A stretch of 64,000 bases of DNA. Source: Paenibacillus sp. An7 (GTDB lineage: Bacteria > Bacillota > Bacilli > Paenibacillales > Paenibacillaceae). Position 1 is the stretch's first letter; every line of letters begins with the position of its first letter. Position numbers and translations under genes: made by a program. The stretch covers positions 1-64,000 of the forward strand of contig NZ_WTWX01000005.1 of the NCBI RefSeq assembly GCF_009870785.1, given 5' to 3'. The notes below the pieces were generated by a model that was not told the DNA's origin, did no database searches, and was given only the letters and a program-made list of their open reading frames with translations. This document shows positions 1-9,151 of this stretch, piece by piece.

Positions 1-37
1 ACCGGTCTGATTTATTCATGAAAAGAAGTAGAAATGA

Positions 38-77
38 CAAAAGGCATTCAGAATGAATACATTCCGAATGCCTTTTG
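38..77. terminator. Bidirectional terminator downstream of dnaD
   Basis: Outer arms CAAAAGGCATTC and GAATGCCTTTTG enclose a further GAATG/CATTC pair, giving a long stem with A and T runs on both sides. It ends the dnaD transcript on the minus strand and could also act on the plus strand. Confidence 0.75.
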
Positions 78-128
78 TCTACAATCTGGGCACCCCTTAT
101 AAAGGAGTGCCTTATATAACCTATATGA

Positions 129-836
129 TTAACGTCCACCACTACGGAAGCGGGCGGCGTATGCTTTTACATCCTCGGTTGTCTTAACTCTATTACGGCT
201 CCATTCCAGTAATATACGATCAATATATCTGAAATGTACTTTTCCAGCAAACACGGCTTCCTTCAGAGCAAGCAATATCAACTCTTCAGGGTATCGATCC
301 TGATCGATCCAGCCAGAGATCGTTTCATATTCCATGGGAGATAGAGGTCTGCCGAACTCATTCTCAAAAACTCGGAACATATTACGTTCTTCGGCTTCTT
401 CCATCGTTTGTCTTGCATTCTGCTGATAAGGTAATGCTGCTGATTTTCGAGCAACCGCTGGGGAAGATGATTCTTCTTGAAGACATTCCGCAAGTTTTAC
501 ATATAATCCAAGCACATTATAACGCTCGTATTGTATGCCGCTCGCTTTATCCAAATCTTCGTCTATACTAACAAAACCATCTCTCATCAGCCTCTGTAAG
601 CCACGAGCAACCTGTTCCGGCGGTATGTTCATTCGAACTGCCAATTCCTCAAGCGTCGGAAAATCATTTCCTTCCAGCTGTTGAAATGATATCAGATGTT
701 GGATTAGAAGCATCTCTCCATCTGACAAACCAAGCCGGGTGTAATAACGGAGCAGTGCATAAGGGAGCTGAACGCTCCCCATAGACATCCCGTAAGCAAT
801 ACCTTTCACCCATGTACCCTCACCTGGTTCGCTCAT
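129..836 (-). CDS. dnaD: DnaD-family primosome protein
   Basis: DnaD takes part in replication restart and initiation, recruiting DnaB and the helicase loader to DNA. The 235-aa protein shows a winged-helix N-terminal domain (about residues 20-110, including PTLEELAVRMNIPPEQV) and a C-terminal DnaD/DnaB domain (about 150-225) with the expected FENEFGRPLSP and YIDRILLEW segments. The start is preceded by AGGAGG at good spacing. It lies 20 bp after asnS, the same order as in B. subtilis, so co-transcription is likely. A terminator follows. Confidence 0.93.
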   Translation of the reverse strand: MSEPGEGTWVKGIAYGMSMGSVQLPYALLRYYTRLGLSDGEMLLIQHLISFQQLEGNDFPTLEELAVRMNIPPEQVARGLQRLMRDGFVSIDEDLDKASGIQYERYNVLGLYVKLAECLQEESSSPAVARKSAALPYQQNARQTMEEAEERNMFRVFENEFGRPLSPMEYETISGWIDQDRYPEELILLALKEAVFAGKVHFRYIDRILLEWSRNRVKTTEDVKAYAARFRSGGR

Positions 837-856
837 TTACATACCTCCTAAGGTCC

Positions 857-2152
857 TTACGGATAAAGACGATACAGTGTGCGTGGGAATGGGATTGTTT
901 CACGTACATGATCAAGTCCGCAAATCCAAGCTACTGTACGTTCAAGTCCAAGACCAAATCCGGAGTGAGGAACAGATCCATAGGTGCGAAGATCCAAGTA
1001 CCACTGATAAGCTTCACGGGAAAGATTATGCTCTTCAAAACGCTCTTCCATCAGTTTCGGATCATCAATACGCTGGGAGCCGCCGATAATTTCGCCGTAT
1101 CCTTCCGGTGCGATCATGTCTGCACATAATACCACTTCTGGACGGTTCGGATCTGGTTTCATATAGAAAGCTTTAATTCCTGCTGGATAGTGAGTAATGA
1201 ATACAGGTTTGTCGTATTTTTCGGCAATTGCTGTTTCATGAGGAGCACCAAAATCTTCACCCCATGGAATATCAAAACCTTCTCCTTGCAGGAATGTAAT
1301 TGCTTCATCATACGTAATACGCGGGAATGGAGCTTTGATATTCTCGAGTTTAGAGATATCACGGCCGATGCTTTCCAGCTCTTTACGGCAGTTTTTCACT
1401 ACCGACTGTACTACGTGTGAAATGAACTCTTCCTGAATACGCAAGCTTTCTTCATGATCCACAAATGCCATTTCCGGTTCAATCATCCAGAACTCAATCA
1501 AGTGACGGCGAGTTTTGGATTTTTCTGCACGGAAAGTAGGACCAAAGGAATACACTTTACCAAGAGCCATTGCAGCTGCTTCCATATAAAGCTGACCGCT
1601 TTGTGTCAGGTATGCATCCTCATCAAAATATTTGATGTGGAACAGGTTGGTTGTTCCTTCAGCAGAAGAAGGTGTCAGGATCGGAGGATCTACAATCGTA
1701 AATCCATTGGTATCAAAATACTCCTGAACTGCGCGGATAATTTCCGCACGAATCACCATAATTGCACGCTGTTTGTTCGAACGAAGCCACAGGTGGCGAT
1801 GATCCATCAAGAAATCAACACCGTGTTCTTTCGGCGTAATAGGATAATTTTCAGTTAAATGAATAATTTCAATTCCTGTAACTGTAAGTTCATATCCAGA
1901 CTGGCTGCGCGGCTCTTCACGAACCACCCCTGTTACATACAGTGAACTTTCTTGGGTGAGGCTTTTCGCGTTGTTCCAAATTTCTTCAGAAACTTCACTT
2001 TTCACCACAACCCCCTGGATCTAGCCTGTACCGTCGCGAAGCTGTAAAAATTGTATTTTACCGCTGGAGCGCTTGTTATTGACCCAAGCACCGATCGTTA
2101 CTGTCTCTCCAACGTGCTTGCTGACATTGCGAATGTCACTTTTCGTGCTCAT
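857..2152 (-). pseudogene. asnS: Asparaginyl-tRNA synthetase interrupted by an in-frame TAG
   Basis: AsnS charges tRNA-Asn. From the ATG at 2152 the frame reads [17 protein letters not shown] and the OB-fold anticodon-binding region as far as LRDGTG, then meets TAG at 2021-2023. It resumes in the same frame with [10 protein letters not shown] and runs uninterrupted to the class II catalytic core (motif 2 near [15 protein letters not shown], motif 3 [10 protein letters not shown]). The whole frame is 431 codons, the normal family length, and Tyr would be expected at the stop. A downstream GTG at 2008 could only give a 383-aa protein without most of the OB fold. One base change explains the stop; whether it is real or a sequencing error cannot be told from here. 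The neighbours dnaD and ackA are intact. Confidence 0.9.
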
Positions 2153-2182
2153 TCCGATCTCTCCCTGCTTATATATTATTAA

Positions 2183-3388
2183 TTATTGAGTTGCTTCTAC
2201 AATACGATGTGTATCGCGTGCAATCACAAGTTCTTCATTCGTTGGAATCACGAGAACCTCTACTTTGGAATTTGTTGAAGAGATACGGCGCGGCTCACCA
2301 GAACGGATTTTATTCAGCTCTTCGTCTACTTCAACACCAAGGTAAGTAAGCTGCTCAAGTACACGCTGACGAAGCACAACAGAATTCTCTCCAACCCCTG
2401 CTGTAAAGACGATAACATCCACACCGTTCATCGCTGCAGCATAGGAACCAATGTATTTACGAAGACGGTACTCATACATATTGAAAGCAAGTGTAGAGTT
2501 TGGCTCACCGTTCTCCATTCCTTCTGTAATCTCACGCATGTCACTGCTGATACCGGAGATAGCAAGCAGTCCACTATGTTTATTAAGCATCGAATTCACT
2601 TCGTTAATCGTAAGCTCTTCTTTGTTCATCACATAAGGTACAATCGCTGGATCGAGATCCCCGCTGCGTGTTCCCATCATCAGACCTTCAAGAGGAGTCA
2701 TACCCATCGAAGTATCAACGGAAACCCCATTCTTCACTGCTGTTAAGCTGCCTCCGTTACCTACGTGGCATGTAATGATCTTCAGGTCTTCGATCGGACG
2801 ATTAAGGAATTCAGCAGCTGCTTTACTTACAAAATCGTGGGAAGTACCGTGTGCACCATAACGACGTACTTTGTACTTGTTATAAAGTACACGTGGAATA
2901 GCATACAGGTATGCGTGCTCAGGCATCGTTTGATGGAACGCAGTATCAAATACGACAACCTGCGGGATACCCGGCATATTAAGCTCTGCAGCGTTAATTC
3001 CCATCATTGCTGCTGGGTTATGAAGCGGAGCAAGGTCGATCAGACGACGGATCTCAGCTTTTACTTCGTCTGTTACAAGAGCAGATTCTTTAAAAGCTTC
3101 CCCGCCGTGCACTACGCGGTGACCTACTGCTTGAATTTCGGAAATCGAGCTCATTACACCGTGTTCTTCATGAGTCAATTTGTCGAGCACTTTACGAATA
3201 GCAGTGTTATGCTCAAGAATTTCACTAACTTCTGTAATTTCTTCTTTGCCTGTAGGTTTGTGATTCAAAATAGAAGAATCCATACCAATCCGTTCTACAA
3301 GTCCTTTTGCAAGAACAGATTCATTCGTCATGTCATATACTTGATATTTCAGAGAAGAACTCCCTGAATTGATAACTAAAATTTTCAT
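2183..3388 (-). CDS. ackA: Acetate kinase
   Basis: Interconverts acetyl phosphate plus ADP with acetate plus ATP in overflow metabolism. The 401-aa protein has the ASKHA-fold signatures: MKILVINSGSSSLKYQVYD at the N-terminus, HRVVHGGE around residue 87, and a later AGVGENS segment near 325. The length is typical. It overlaps the upstream dehydrogenase gene by 4 bp, so the two are translationally coupled. In B. subtilis ackA lies elsewhere, so its place between a hydroxyacyl-CoA dehydrogenase and asnS is a lineage-specific arrangement. Confidence 0.96.
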   Translation of the reverse strand: MKILVINSGSSSLKYQVYDMTNESVLAKGLVERIGMDSSILNHKPTGKEEITEVSEILEHNTAIRKVLDKLTHEEHGVMSSISEIQAVGHRVVHGGEAFKESALVTDEVKAEIRRLIDLAPLHNPAAMMGINAAELNMPGIPQVVVFDTAFHQTMPEHAYLYAIPRVLYNKYKVRRYGAHGTSHDFVSKAAAEFLNRPIEDLKIITCHVGNGGSLTAVKNGVSVDTSMGMTPLEGLMMGTRSGDLDPAIVPYVMNKEELTINEVNSMLNKHSGLLAISGISSDMREITEGMENGEPNSTLAFNMYEYRLRKYIGSYAAAMNGVDVIVFTAGVGENSVVLRQRVLEQLTYLGVEVDEELNKIRSGEPRRISSTNSKVEVLVIPTNEELVIARDTHRIVEATQ

Positions 3389-4257
3389 ACTCGGTCACCA
3401 TCCTTGTCGTACTTGAAGAAGCCTTCTCCTGTTTTTACGCCGAGTTGTCCAGCGCGAACCATTTTTTTCAAAACAGTAGATGGTCTATACTTCAGTTCAC
3501 CAAACTCGCGGAACATTCCATCAAGCGCTGCATGAACAGAATCAAGTCCGAAACGATCCGCCATTTCAAGCGGCCCATGTTGGAATTTGTAACCAATGCG
3601 TACTGCTTCATCGATATCTTCTGCAGAAGCAACTCCCTCTTCAAGCAGATGAAGAGCTTCGTTAATGTGAAGGCAGATCAGACGAGAAGTAACAAATCCA
3701 GGGGACTCATAAACCATGATCCCTTTTTTGCCTAGCACTTCTTCTACAAACTGTTTTGTTGCATTGAACGTTTCATCTGAAGTTTTAAGACCACGAATAA
3801 TCTCAACCATATCAATGCTGGAAACCGGATGTGTCCAGTGAAGTCCAATCATACGTTCAGGCGAATTAATGGAACCTGCAAGCTCAGTTAAGCTAAGAGT
3901 AGAAGTATTACTAGTCAGAATAATATCTTTACCAATTGCTTCTTCCAGTTTTCTAAAGAGAACTTTTTTCTCTTCCAGATCTTCCGTAATGGTCTCTATG
4001 ATCAAATCGCAAACAGAAAGTTCCTCATAACTTGTCGTTTTATGGATTCTGGACAAGATCAATTTCTTCTCTGCTTGGGTGATAGCCCACTTCTCTAATT
4101 TCTTGTCTAGTCCTGTTTCAATCATTTCTACTGAATGATCTAATTTCTCAGGGGTTTGTTCTACAAGCAAGACGTCGAGGCCTTTGGCTGCAAGCATCTC
4201 TGCTATACCTTGGCCCATTGTACCTCCGCCGATAACTCCTATTTTTTTAAACAACAT
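3385..4257 (-). CDS. 3-hydroxyacyl-CoA (3-hydroxybutyryl-CoA) dehydrogenase
   Basis: NAD(P)-dependent oxidoreductase of the short 3-hydroxybutyryl-CoA dehydrogenase type, about 290 aa. The Rossmann motif GVIGGGTMGQGIAE is at residues 6-20. The SNTSTLS and GLHWTHPV segments, the latter with the catalytic His, precede the helical C-terminal domain containing GFVTSRL and GVKTGEGFFKY. The ATG at 4257 is chosen because a GGGATGGAG ribosome site precedes it and because longer starts add non-family sequence. It overlaps ackA by 4 bp. The partner genes of a butyrate pathway are not in this window, so the physiological substrate is unknown. Confidence 0.88.
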   Translation of the reverse strand: MLFKKIGVIGGGTMGQGIAEMLAAKGLDVLLVEQTPEKLDHSVEMIETGLDKKLEKWAITQAEKKLILSRIHKTTSYEELSVCDLIIETITEDLEEKKVLFRKLEEAIGKDIILTSNTSTLSLTELAGSINSPERMIGLHWTHPVSSIDMVEIIRGLKTSDETFNATKQFVEEVLGKKGIMVYESPGFVTSRLICLHINEALHLLEEGVASAEDIDEAVRIGYKFQHGPLEMADRFGLDSVHAALDGMFREFGELKYRPSTVLKKMVRAGQLGVKTGEGFFKYDKDGDRV

Positions 4258-4371
4258 GGTAACTACTCCATCCCTTTCTTGGTCTCTAGTAATTTTTTGT
4301 ATTCTTCTTTGTCGAAACATGAAGAATACATTTTATGACCCAACATCTAATAATATCTTAGCATGAAACAA

Positions 4372-4411
4372 AAGTAAAAAAAAATAACCAGCATCATAGA
4401 TTATGCTGGCA
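4372..4411 (-). terminator. Terminator overlapping the stop codon of the FtsH-like gene
   Basis: On the minus strand the stem CCAGCAT/ATGCTGG is followed by TTATTTTTTTT. The 5' arm starts inside the last codons of the FtsH-like gene. Confidence 0.8.
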
Positions 4412-5903
4412 ATAATGTACTTTCTTTGAATAATTTGCGAAATTCATCACCAGATAACACTTCTTCTTTAAGCAGGATACTTAATGATTGATCAAAGATA
4501 GGACCGTGATCGATAAGCAGCTGTTTTGTACGGGAGAAAAGTTCATTTAATATCGCTGCGTTTTCTTTCGACATGTCCGCTTGGGAGACCATCTCCAGAT
4601 GCACAATTCCGAGTTCCGTAAGTCCAGAGCTGATCATGGTTTTAACAATATCTAATGCTTGCTCAAAATCATTTCTCGAACCCGTACTGCGGCCCCCATA
4701 GTAAATTTCCTCTGCTGCAGCACCGCCAAGTGCTATCATAATTTGAGCTTCTAAAAAGTCTTTGGTGTATAAGTATTGTTCTACTTGCGGGTTATGTCTT
4801 ACATAGCCTAACGCTTGTCCACGCGGACTTAATGCAACTTGGCCGACACTATTAGGACGTACAGCTTCTGCCGCAATGGCATGTCCTAATTCGTGTACGG
4901 CTACCCGTTTTTTCTCATCTTCATTTGACTCTCTGTCTGTTTTTTCACCCATCATCACCTTATCAATGGCCATGGATAGATGTTTTTGTGTAATATACTG
5001 GCTATCATCCCGCATCGCATAAATCGCTGCTTCGTTCATTAGACTTTCCAGTTGTGCGCCAGAGAAGCCATAAGATTCTTCCGCAATTTTGTCCATGTTG
5101 GTGCTTTTATCAAGCGGCTTGTTTTTGGCATGCAGTTCAAGAATGTGTCTGCGTCCTTTTTTATCCGGCAAGTCCACTTGTATATGTCTATCAAAACGTC
5201 CTGGGCGAAGCAAAGCGCTGTCCAGCATTTCTTTACGGTTGGTTGCAGCTATGATTAGAATACGCGGCGCCTCTGATGTATAAATCCCATCCATTTCCGT
5301 CAGAAGCTGGTTCAGGGTCTGATCGTATTCACGTTGTTGTCCGCCTTCTCGCTTACCTCCAATAACATCGATCTCATCAATAAAAATAATTGCATTTTCT
5401 TTGTTTTCCTTGGCTGCTCGCGTTCTCGCGTCACGGAACAACTCCCGAACACGGCCCGCCCCCACACCTACATACATCTCTACAAATTCACTGCCTGATG
5501 TAGCAATAAACACGGAATTCGTGTAATGTGCTGCTGCTTTGGCCATGAGTGTCTTACCTGTTCCCGGAGGGCCGGTTAACAAGATTCCTTTTAAGGGACG
5601 GATACCAAATTTCTGTATTTCCTCATGTCTGATTAAAAAATCAAGTGCTTCTCTAAGCTCCTGTTTCGCACTATCTTGACCACCTATTTCCTCAAAAGTG
5701 AGCTTCGGCGGGCCTGCCTTTTTTCGTTTTCTTTCACTGCTTGCACCAACGGTCAGACCGCCGCGCATCTGCATGAGAAGAAATACACCTCCAACCAGAA
5801 GTCCCATAAGCAATAAAGGAACTACATTAACACCGATATAGACGAGAAATATAATGATGACGGGCGTTGCTCCAATCAAGATTTCCTTGGTCCATTTAGG
5901 CAT
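4401..5903 (-). CDS. FtsH-like AAA+ metalloprotease without the extracytoplasmic domain
   Basis: Membrane-anchored ATP-dependent zinc protease. It is 500 aa, about 130-150 shorter than housekeeping FtsH. The first ~48 residues form two closely spaced hydrophobic stretches with almost nothing between them, so the usual external domain is missing. Then come Walker A (GPPGTGKTLMAK, about 110-121), the pore loop (FVEMYVGVG), Walker B (FIDEID), the second region of homology (RPGRFDRHI), the zinc motif HELGH (about 340) and the third-ligand region ending NDFEQA. All catalytic residues seen are intact. It is probably a paralogue; the main ftsH is not in this window. Its start overlaps the preceding membrane-protein gene by 8 bp, suggesting the two work together. 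Confidence 0.85.
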   Translation of the reverse strand: MPKWTKEILIGATPVIIIFLVYIGVNVVPLLLMGLLVGGVFLLMQMRGGLTVGASSERKRKKAGPPKLTFEEIGGQDSAKQELREALDFLIRHEEIQKFGIRPLKGILLTGPPGTGKTLMAKAAAHYTNSVFIATSGSEFVEMYVGVGAGRVRELFRDARTRAAKENKENAIIFIDEIDVIGGKREGGQQREYDQTLNQLLTEMDGIYTSEAPRILIIAATNRKEMLDSALLRPGRFDRHIQVDLPDKKGRRHILELHAKNKPLDKSTNMDKIAEESYGFSGAQLESLMNEAAIYAMRDDSQYITQKHLSMAIDKVMMGEKTDRESNEDEKKRVAVHELGHAIAAEAVRPNSVGQVALSPRGQALGYVRHNPQVEQYLYTKDFLEAQIMIALGGAAAEEIYYGGRSTGSRNDFEQALDIVKTMISSGLTELGIVHLEMVSQADMSKENAAILNELFSRTKQLLIDHGPIFDQSLSILLKEEVLSGDEFRKLFKESTLLPA

Positions 5904-6423
5904 TTGGCCATACCCCCATCGTTGCCGACTGGCGCGGCAGAATAATAAACTTGCTTGCTTCTCCGTCAGATAGACTTACATACACATTCTGATCATCCAT
6001 ATCGTAATCTACTTGTATGCTGCCGTCGCTCATTTTCTGCAGTTCTTCAGGAATCTGCGTATATTGTCTCGTTTCCATTGCTTCTGCCACCGTAAATAAG
6101 GCACTTGACCAAAATTCGTCGAGTTCCTCTGTAGAATGATTTTTTACGTCAAGTTTAAGTTTCTTTCCCTTCAAATACGGATTTCCGTCTGTATGAATAA
6201 GTTCAACTAGACCCCTAAGATTCGTTTGAGGTTCCAAATCGAGATTCAAAGTCACTTCTTTAGGGGTAATATCTATTTGAACATTGTTGACACCATCGTA
6301 TGTTGATACCAGTTTGTCAATTGGTTTAATCATAGCCACCTGACGGTAAGCAAACCAGCCTCCAAACAGCAATGTAGCAGTAACGAACAAAGATACTGCA
6401 ATTGGGATGGGACGCAATTTCAA
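5896..6423 (-). CDS. Membrane-anchored protein coupled to the FtsH-like protease
   Basis: Unrecognised 175-aa protein. Residues 7-26 form one transmembrane segment after a short basic N-terminus (MKLRPIPIA), so the rest is probably outside the cytoplasm. That part is mixed alpha/beta, acidic, and rich in short strands (VQIDITPKEVTLNLDLEP). No cysteine motif or catalytic signature is visible. The TTG start at 6423 is preceded by AGGGAGG at 7 nt. The 3' end overlaps the FtsH-like gene by 8 bp. Inference: it may supply the external adaptor or inhibitor function that the shortened protease lacks. Confidence 0.7.
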   Translation of the reverse strand: MKLRPIPIAVSLFVTATLLFGGWFAYRQVAMIKPIDKLVSTYDGVNNVQIDITPKEVTLNLDLEPQTNLRGLVELIHTDGNPYLKGKKLKLDVKNHSTEELDEFWSSALFTVAEAMETRQYTQIPEELQKMSDGSIQVDYDMDDQNVYVSLSDGEASKFIILPRQSATMGVWPNA

Positions 6424-6546
6424 GTGACAACCTCCCTTGCCTTTTAGTCTTTTTATTGTTTTTACTGTAAATAAAATCTATAAATATAGCATAACATATC
6501 GTAAGCATGAAATCTAAACTATGAAATATTTTTCTATGTTACCACA

Positions 6547-6594
6547 TAAAATAACCCCCGAATGATCTATATCGACCATATGGGGGTTATTTGT
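6547..6594. terminator. Terminator downstream of ypmB
   Basis: The AAATAACCCCC/GGGGGTTATTT arms make a strong stem with T-rich flanks on both strands. It ends the ypmB transcript before the FtsH-like operon. Confidence 0.75.
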
Positions 6595-6611
6595 TATATC
6601 TATTTTATTCC

Positions 6612-7130
6612 TTAATCGGGCAGTTGATATCCATTCCCTATTTCGGTTCCATCACTAAATTGGTAGAATCGATACACATATTTGCCATCTTGCTTATAAA
6701 AGAGCTGCCATACATATGTTTTATTGTAGTAGCTTGGATGCAAATGAATAATCTCTATATTGCCTAACTCTGCAGCGATTTTGGCGAACATTTCATCTTC
6801 AGAGAAACTATTCTCAATGAGTTCAGTATGAACACTGTTTTTCCCACTCACTGGTTTATGATCCATCCCGAACTGAACCCAGACCATAATTGGCTTACTC
6901 TCGCTGTTCGTGCCTTCAATCGTCCAATAGATCGACTCTTCTCCCCAAACCGATTTCTGCGTTTTTGTAACGGATGTAAGCTGTGTCTGCTGCTCTGCAA
7001 TCGACACCGCCAGATCTCTTTCCGCCCACTGATCTTTCATTACGTAAACATAAAATTGATAAATTCCAAATAAAATTAGTAATACGGTAAGAATACTAAT
7101 GTATATCCACTTTTTCCGATTTCTCCTCAA
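6612..7130 (-). CDS. ypmB: YpmB-like membrane-anchored protein
   Basis: 172 aa with a basic N-terminus (MRRNRKKW), one transmembrane helix at about residues 9-30, and an external domain of two PepSY-like alpha/beta repeats. A segment near the C-terminus, YVWQLFYKQDGKYVYRFYQF, is typical of YpmB. In B. subtilis ypmB lies between dinG and asnS, and the position here is equivalent, which supports the name. Its biochemical function is not established. The gene follows mtaD on the same strand with a short gap. Confidence 0.75.
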   Translation of the reverse strand: MRRNRKKWIYISILTVLLILFGIYQFYVYVMKDQWAERDLAVSIAEQQTQLTSVTKTQKSVWGEESIYWTIEGTNSESKPIMVWVQFGMDHKPVSGKNSVHTELIENSFSEDEMFAKIAAELGNIEIIHLHPSYYNKTYVWQLFYKQDGKYVYRFYQFSDGTEIGNGYQLPD

Positions 7131-7157
7131 GGCGGGACTCCCTTCTCACCCTTCGCC

Positions 7158-8459
7158 CTAGCGGGCTTTCAGTCCTTTAAATGCAGATTCTGCTTCACGC
7201 TTAATACGTTCTTCATCTAAAGTAAGAGCTTCACCATCTTTTAACAACTGCTTGCCATCCACCCAAACATGTTTTACGTCTTTAGCACTTGCCGAGTATA
7301 CAACATGAGAGATCAAATCTGAATATGGCAAAAAGTGCGCCTGATCTAAATCAATCGCTATAAAATCTGCTTTTTTGCCTGCTGCAAGCGTTCCCGTATC
7401 TTCAACATAGATCGATTTTGCTCCGTATTCTGTTCCCATACGTAGAGCTTCTGTCGCTGGAACCGCCGTTGGGTCACCAGAGACTCCTTTATGGATAAGG
7501 GCTGCGAGACGCATCTCTTCAAACATGTCTAGATTATTATTGCTTGCAGGTCCATCCGTTGCTAAGGATACAACAACCCCCGCTTTTAATAGATCCGGAA
7601 CTCGAGCTACACCGCTGGCAAGTTTGAGGTTACTTCCTGGATTGTGCGCTACAGCCACATTATATTTAGCAAGAATCTCAATTTCTTCGTCAGTTAAATG
7701 AACCGCATGCGCCACGAGAGATGGACGGGAGAAGAAGCCCAATTTCTCTAAGTGAGCAACCGGACGGAGTCCATAATCTTTCACATTCTGCTCTACCTCT
7801 GCCTTTGTCTCAGACATGTGCGTATGAAGCGGCAGGTCCAAGTCATGTGCTGCCTGAACAAATTTCTCAATAAACTCAGGACCACATGTATACGGTGCAT
7901 GAGGTGACAACATCGTAGTAATTCTGCCATTCGCCTGCCCGTTCCATTCCTTAGCAAAAGAAGTCGCTTCAGCAAGTTTAGCAGCTCGCAGTTCATCTGA
8001 ACCGAATCCAATAACACCGCGCATCAGGCTTGCACGTATCCCTGACTCCTCTACTACTTTAGCCACTTGATCCATCTGATCATACATGTCTAGAAAAGCG
8101 GTTGTGCCCCCTTTAATCATCTCCAGGATCGACAAGGAAGCTCCCCAATATACATCGTCTGCCGTGAACTTCTCTTCCATTGGCCACATTTTTTCTTGAA
8201 GCCAAATTTGGAGTGCAAGGTCATCTCCATATCCTCTCAGAAGAGACATAGCAGCGTGACCGTGCGTATTGATTAGACCAGGAATAAAGAGTAGATTTTT
8301 CCCGTCAAAAACGGTTGTTTCTTCCTCCCCCTCAGGGAGTTTCTCGCCTATGTAGACAATCTTATCATTCTCTACAAGCATATACCCTTTTACGATTCGC
8401 CATTCTGGATCACTAACTGCGAATTGTCCGTTCTTAATAAGCCATTTATGACTATTCAT
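7158..8459 (-). CDS. mtaD: 5'-methylthioadenosine/S-adenosylhomocysteine deaminase
   Basis: Amidohydrolase that deaminates methylthioadenosine and/or S-adenosylhomocysteine to the inosine forms in methyl-cycle salvage. The 433-aa protein carries the metal-site motifs in order: NTHGHAAMS (HxH), HAPYTCGPE, the second His site LHTHMSETKAE, HAVHL, and the catalytic Asp in SLATDGPASN. The ATG at 8459 is chosen; it overlaps the end of rex by 8 bp with GAGG immediately upstream. Longer starts lie entirely inside rex. Related enzymes act on other nucleosides, so the substrate is assigned by family only. Confidence 0.88.
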   Translation of the reverse strand: MNSHKWLIKNGQFAVSDPEWRIVKGYMLVENDKIVYIGEKLPEGEEETTVFDGKNLLFIPGLINTHGHAAMSLLRGYGDDLALQIWLQEKMWPMEEKFTADDVYWGASLSILEMIKGGTTAFLDMYDQMDQVAKVVEESGIRASLMRGVIGFGSDELRAAKLAEATSFAKEWNGQANGRITTMLSPHAPYTCGPEFIEKFVQAAHDLDLPLHTHMSETKAEVEQNVKDYGLRPVAHLEKLGFFSRPSLVAHAVHLTDEEIEILAKYNVAVAHNPGSNLKLASGVARVPDLLKAGVVVSLATDGPASNNNLDMFEEMRLAALIHKGVSGDPTAVPATEALRMGTEYGAKSIYVEDTGTLAAGKKADFIAIDLDQAHFLPYSDLISHVVYSASAKDVKHVWVDGKQLLKDGEALTLDEERIKREAESAFKGLKAR

Positions 8460-9105
8460 CCTCTGTAACTTCCTTTCCTTCTTCGCTTTCCAGATAATAA
8501 GCAAGGCTTAATAGATCTGTTGTGAAATCGGCCGTATGGATCCGAATATGCGGCGGAGCTTTAATAATAATCGGTGCAAAATTAAGTATGGCCTCTATAC
8601 CTGCTTCAACCATGCAATCCGCTACACGCTGAGCTTCAAAATCAGGCACCGTAATGATGCCAATCCGGATATTACGTTCTTTCACTGTATCCTGTAACTC
8701 TTCCATTGGTTGCACCGTAAGTGTATTGATCATCGTTCCAATTTTTTTATCATACGAGTCAAACACGGCAACAATCTTCATATTGTCTTTTACATAGCGG
8801 TTATAGTTAGATAAAGCTTGACCGAGATTACCTGCTCCAACGAGGGCAACATTGATGACTTGGTCAATTTTGAGAATTTGACGAATTTTATCGATAAGAT
8901 AAGCAACGTCATATCCGATTCCTTTCCGTCCAAAATCACCAAAATAAGCTAAATCTTTACGGATCTGAGCTGGATTTAAATCCAGTTTAAGTCCGAGTTC
9001 TTGAGAGGATACCGTTGTCACTTCTCTTTTAAATAGCTCCTGCAGATAACGCAGATATACGGGCAGCCGGCGAACGACTGCCTCTGAAATTTTATCCGAC
9101 TTCAA
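8452..9105 (-). CDS. rex: Redox-sensing transcriptional repressor Rex
   Basis: Rex senses the NADH/NAD+ ratio and represses fermentation and respiration genes when NADH is low. The 217-aa protein has a winged-helix DNA-binding domain (about residues 1-80, with SSQELGLKLDLNPAQIRKDL and YFGDFGRKGIGYDV). It is followed by a Rossmann domain (VALVGAGNLGQAL) and a C-terminal swapped helix (TTDLLSLAYYLE). Length and motifs are canonical. It overlaps mtaD by 8 bp. I saw no convincing inverted TTGTGAA-type Rex operator close to its own start. Confidence 0.96.
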   Translation of the reverse strand: MKSDKISEAVVRRLPVYLRYLQELFKREVTTVSSQELGLKLDLNPAQIRKDLAYFGDFGRKGIGYDVAYLIDKIRQILKIDQVINVALVGAGNLGQALSNYNRYVKDNMKIVAVFDSYDKKIGTMINTLTVQPMEELQDTVKERNIRIGIITVPDFEAQRVADCMVEAGIEAILNFAPIIIKAPPHIRIHTADFTTDLLSLAYYLESEEGKEVTEDE

Positions 9106-9151
9106 TGTTAACTCCCCCTTACATCAAAACACAAATTACTTATGTTCCGTC

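Noticed and set aside
2021..2023. Possible genome-wide recoding of TAG, because asnS and the XRE gene both contain in-frame TAG.
   Set aside because: panC ends in TAG at its normal family length, and the expected residues at the two internal TAGs differ (Tyr versus Gln-like), so a single reassignment does not explain them.
9106..9151. Rex operator upstream of rex.
   Set aside because: Only fragments of TTGTGAA-like sequence are present, with no inverted partner.
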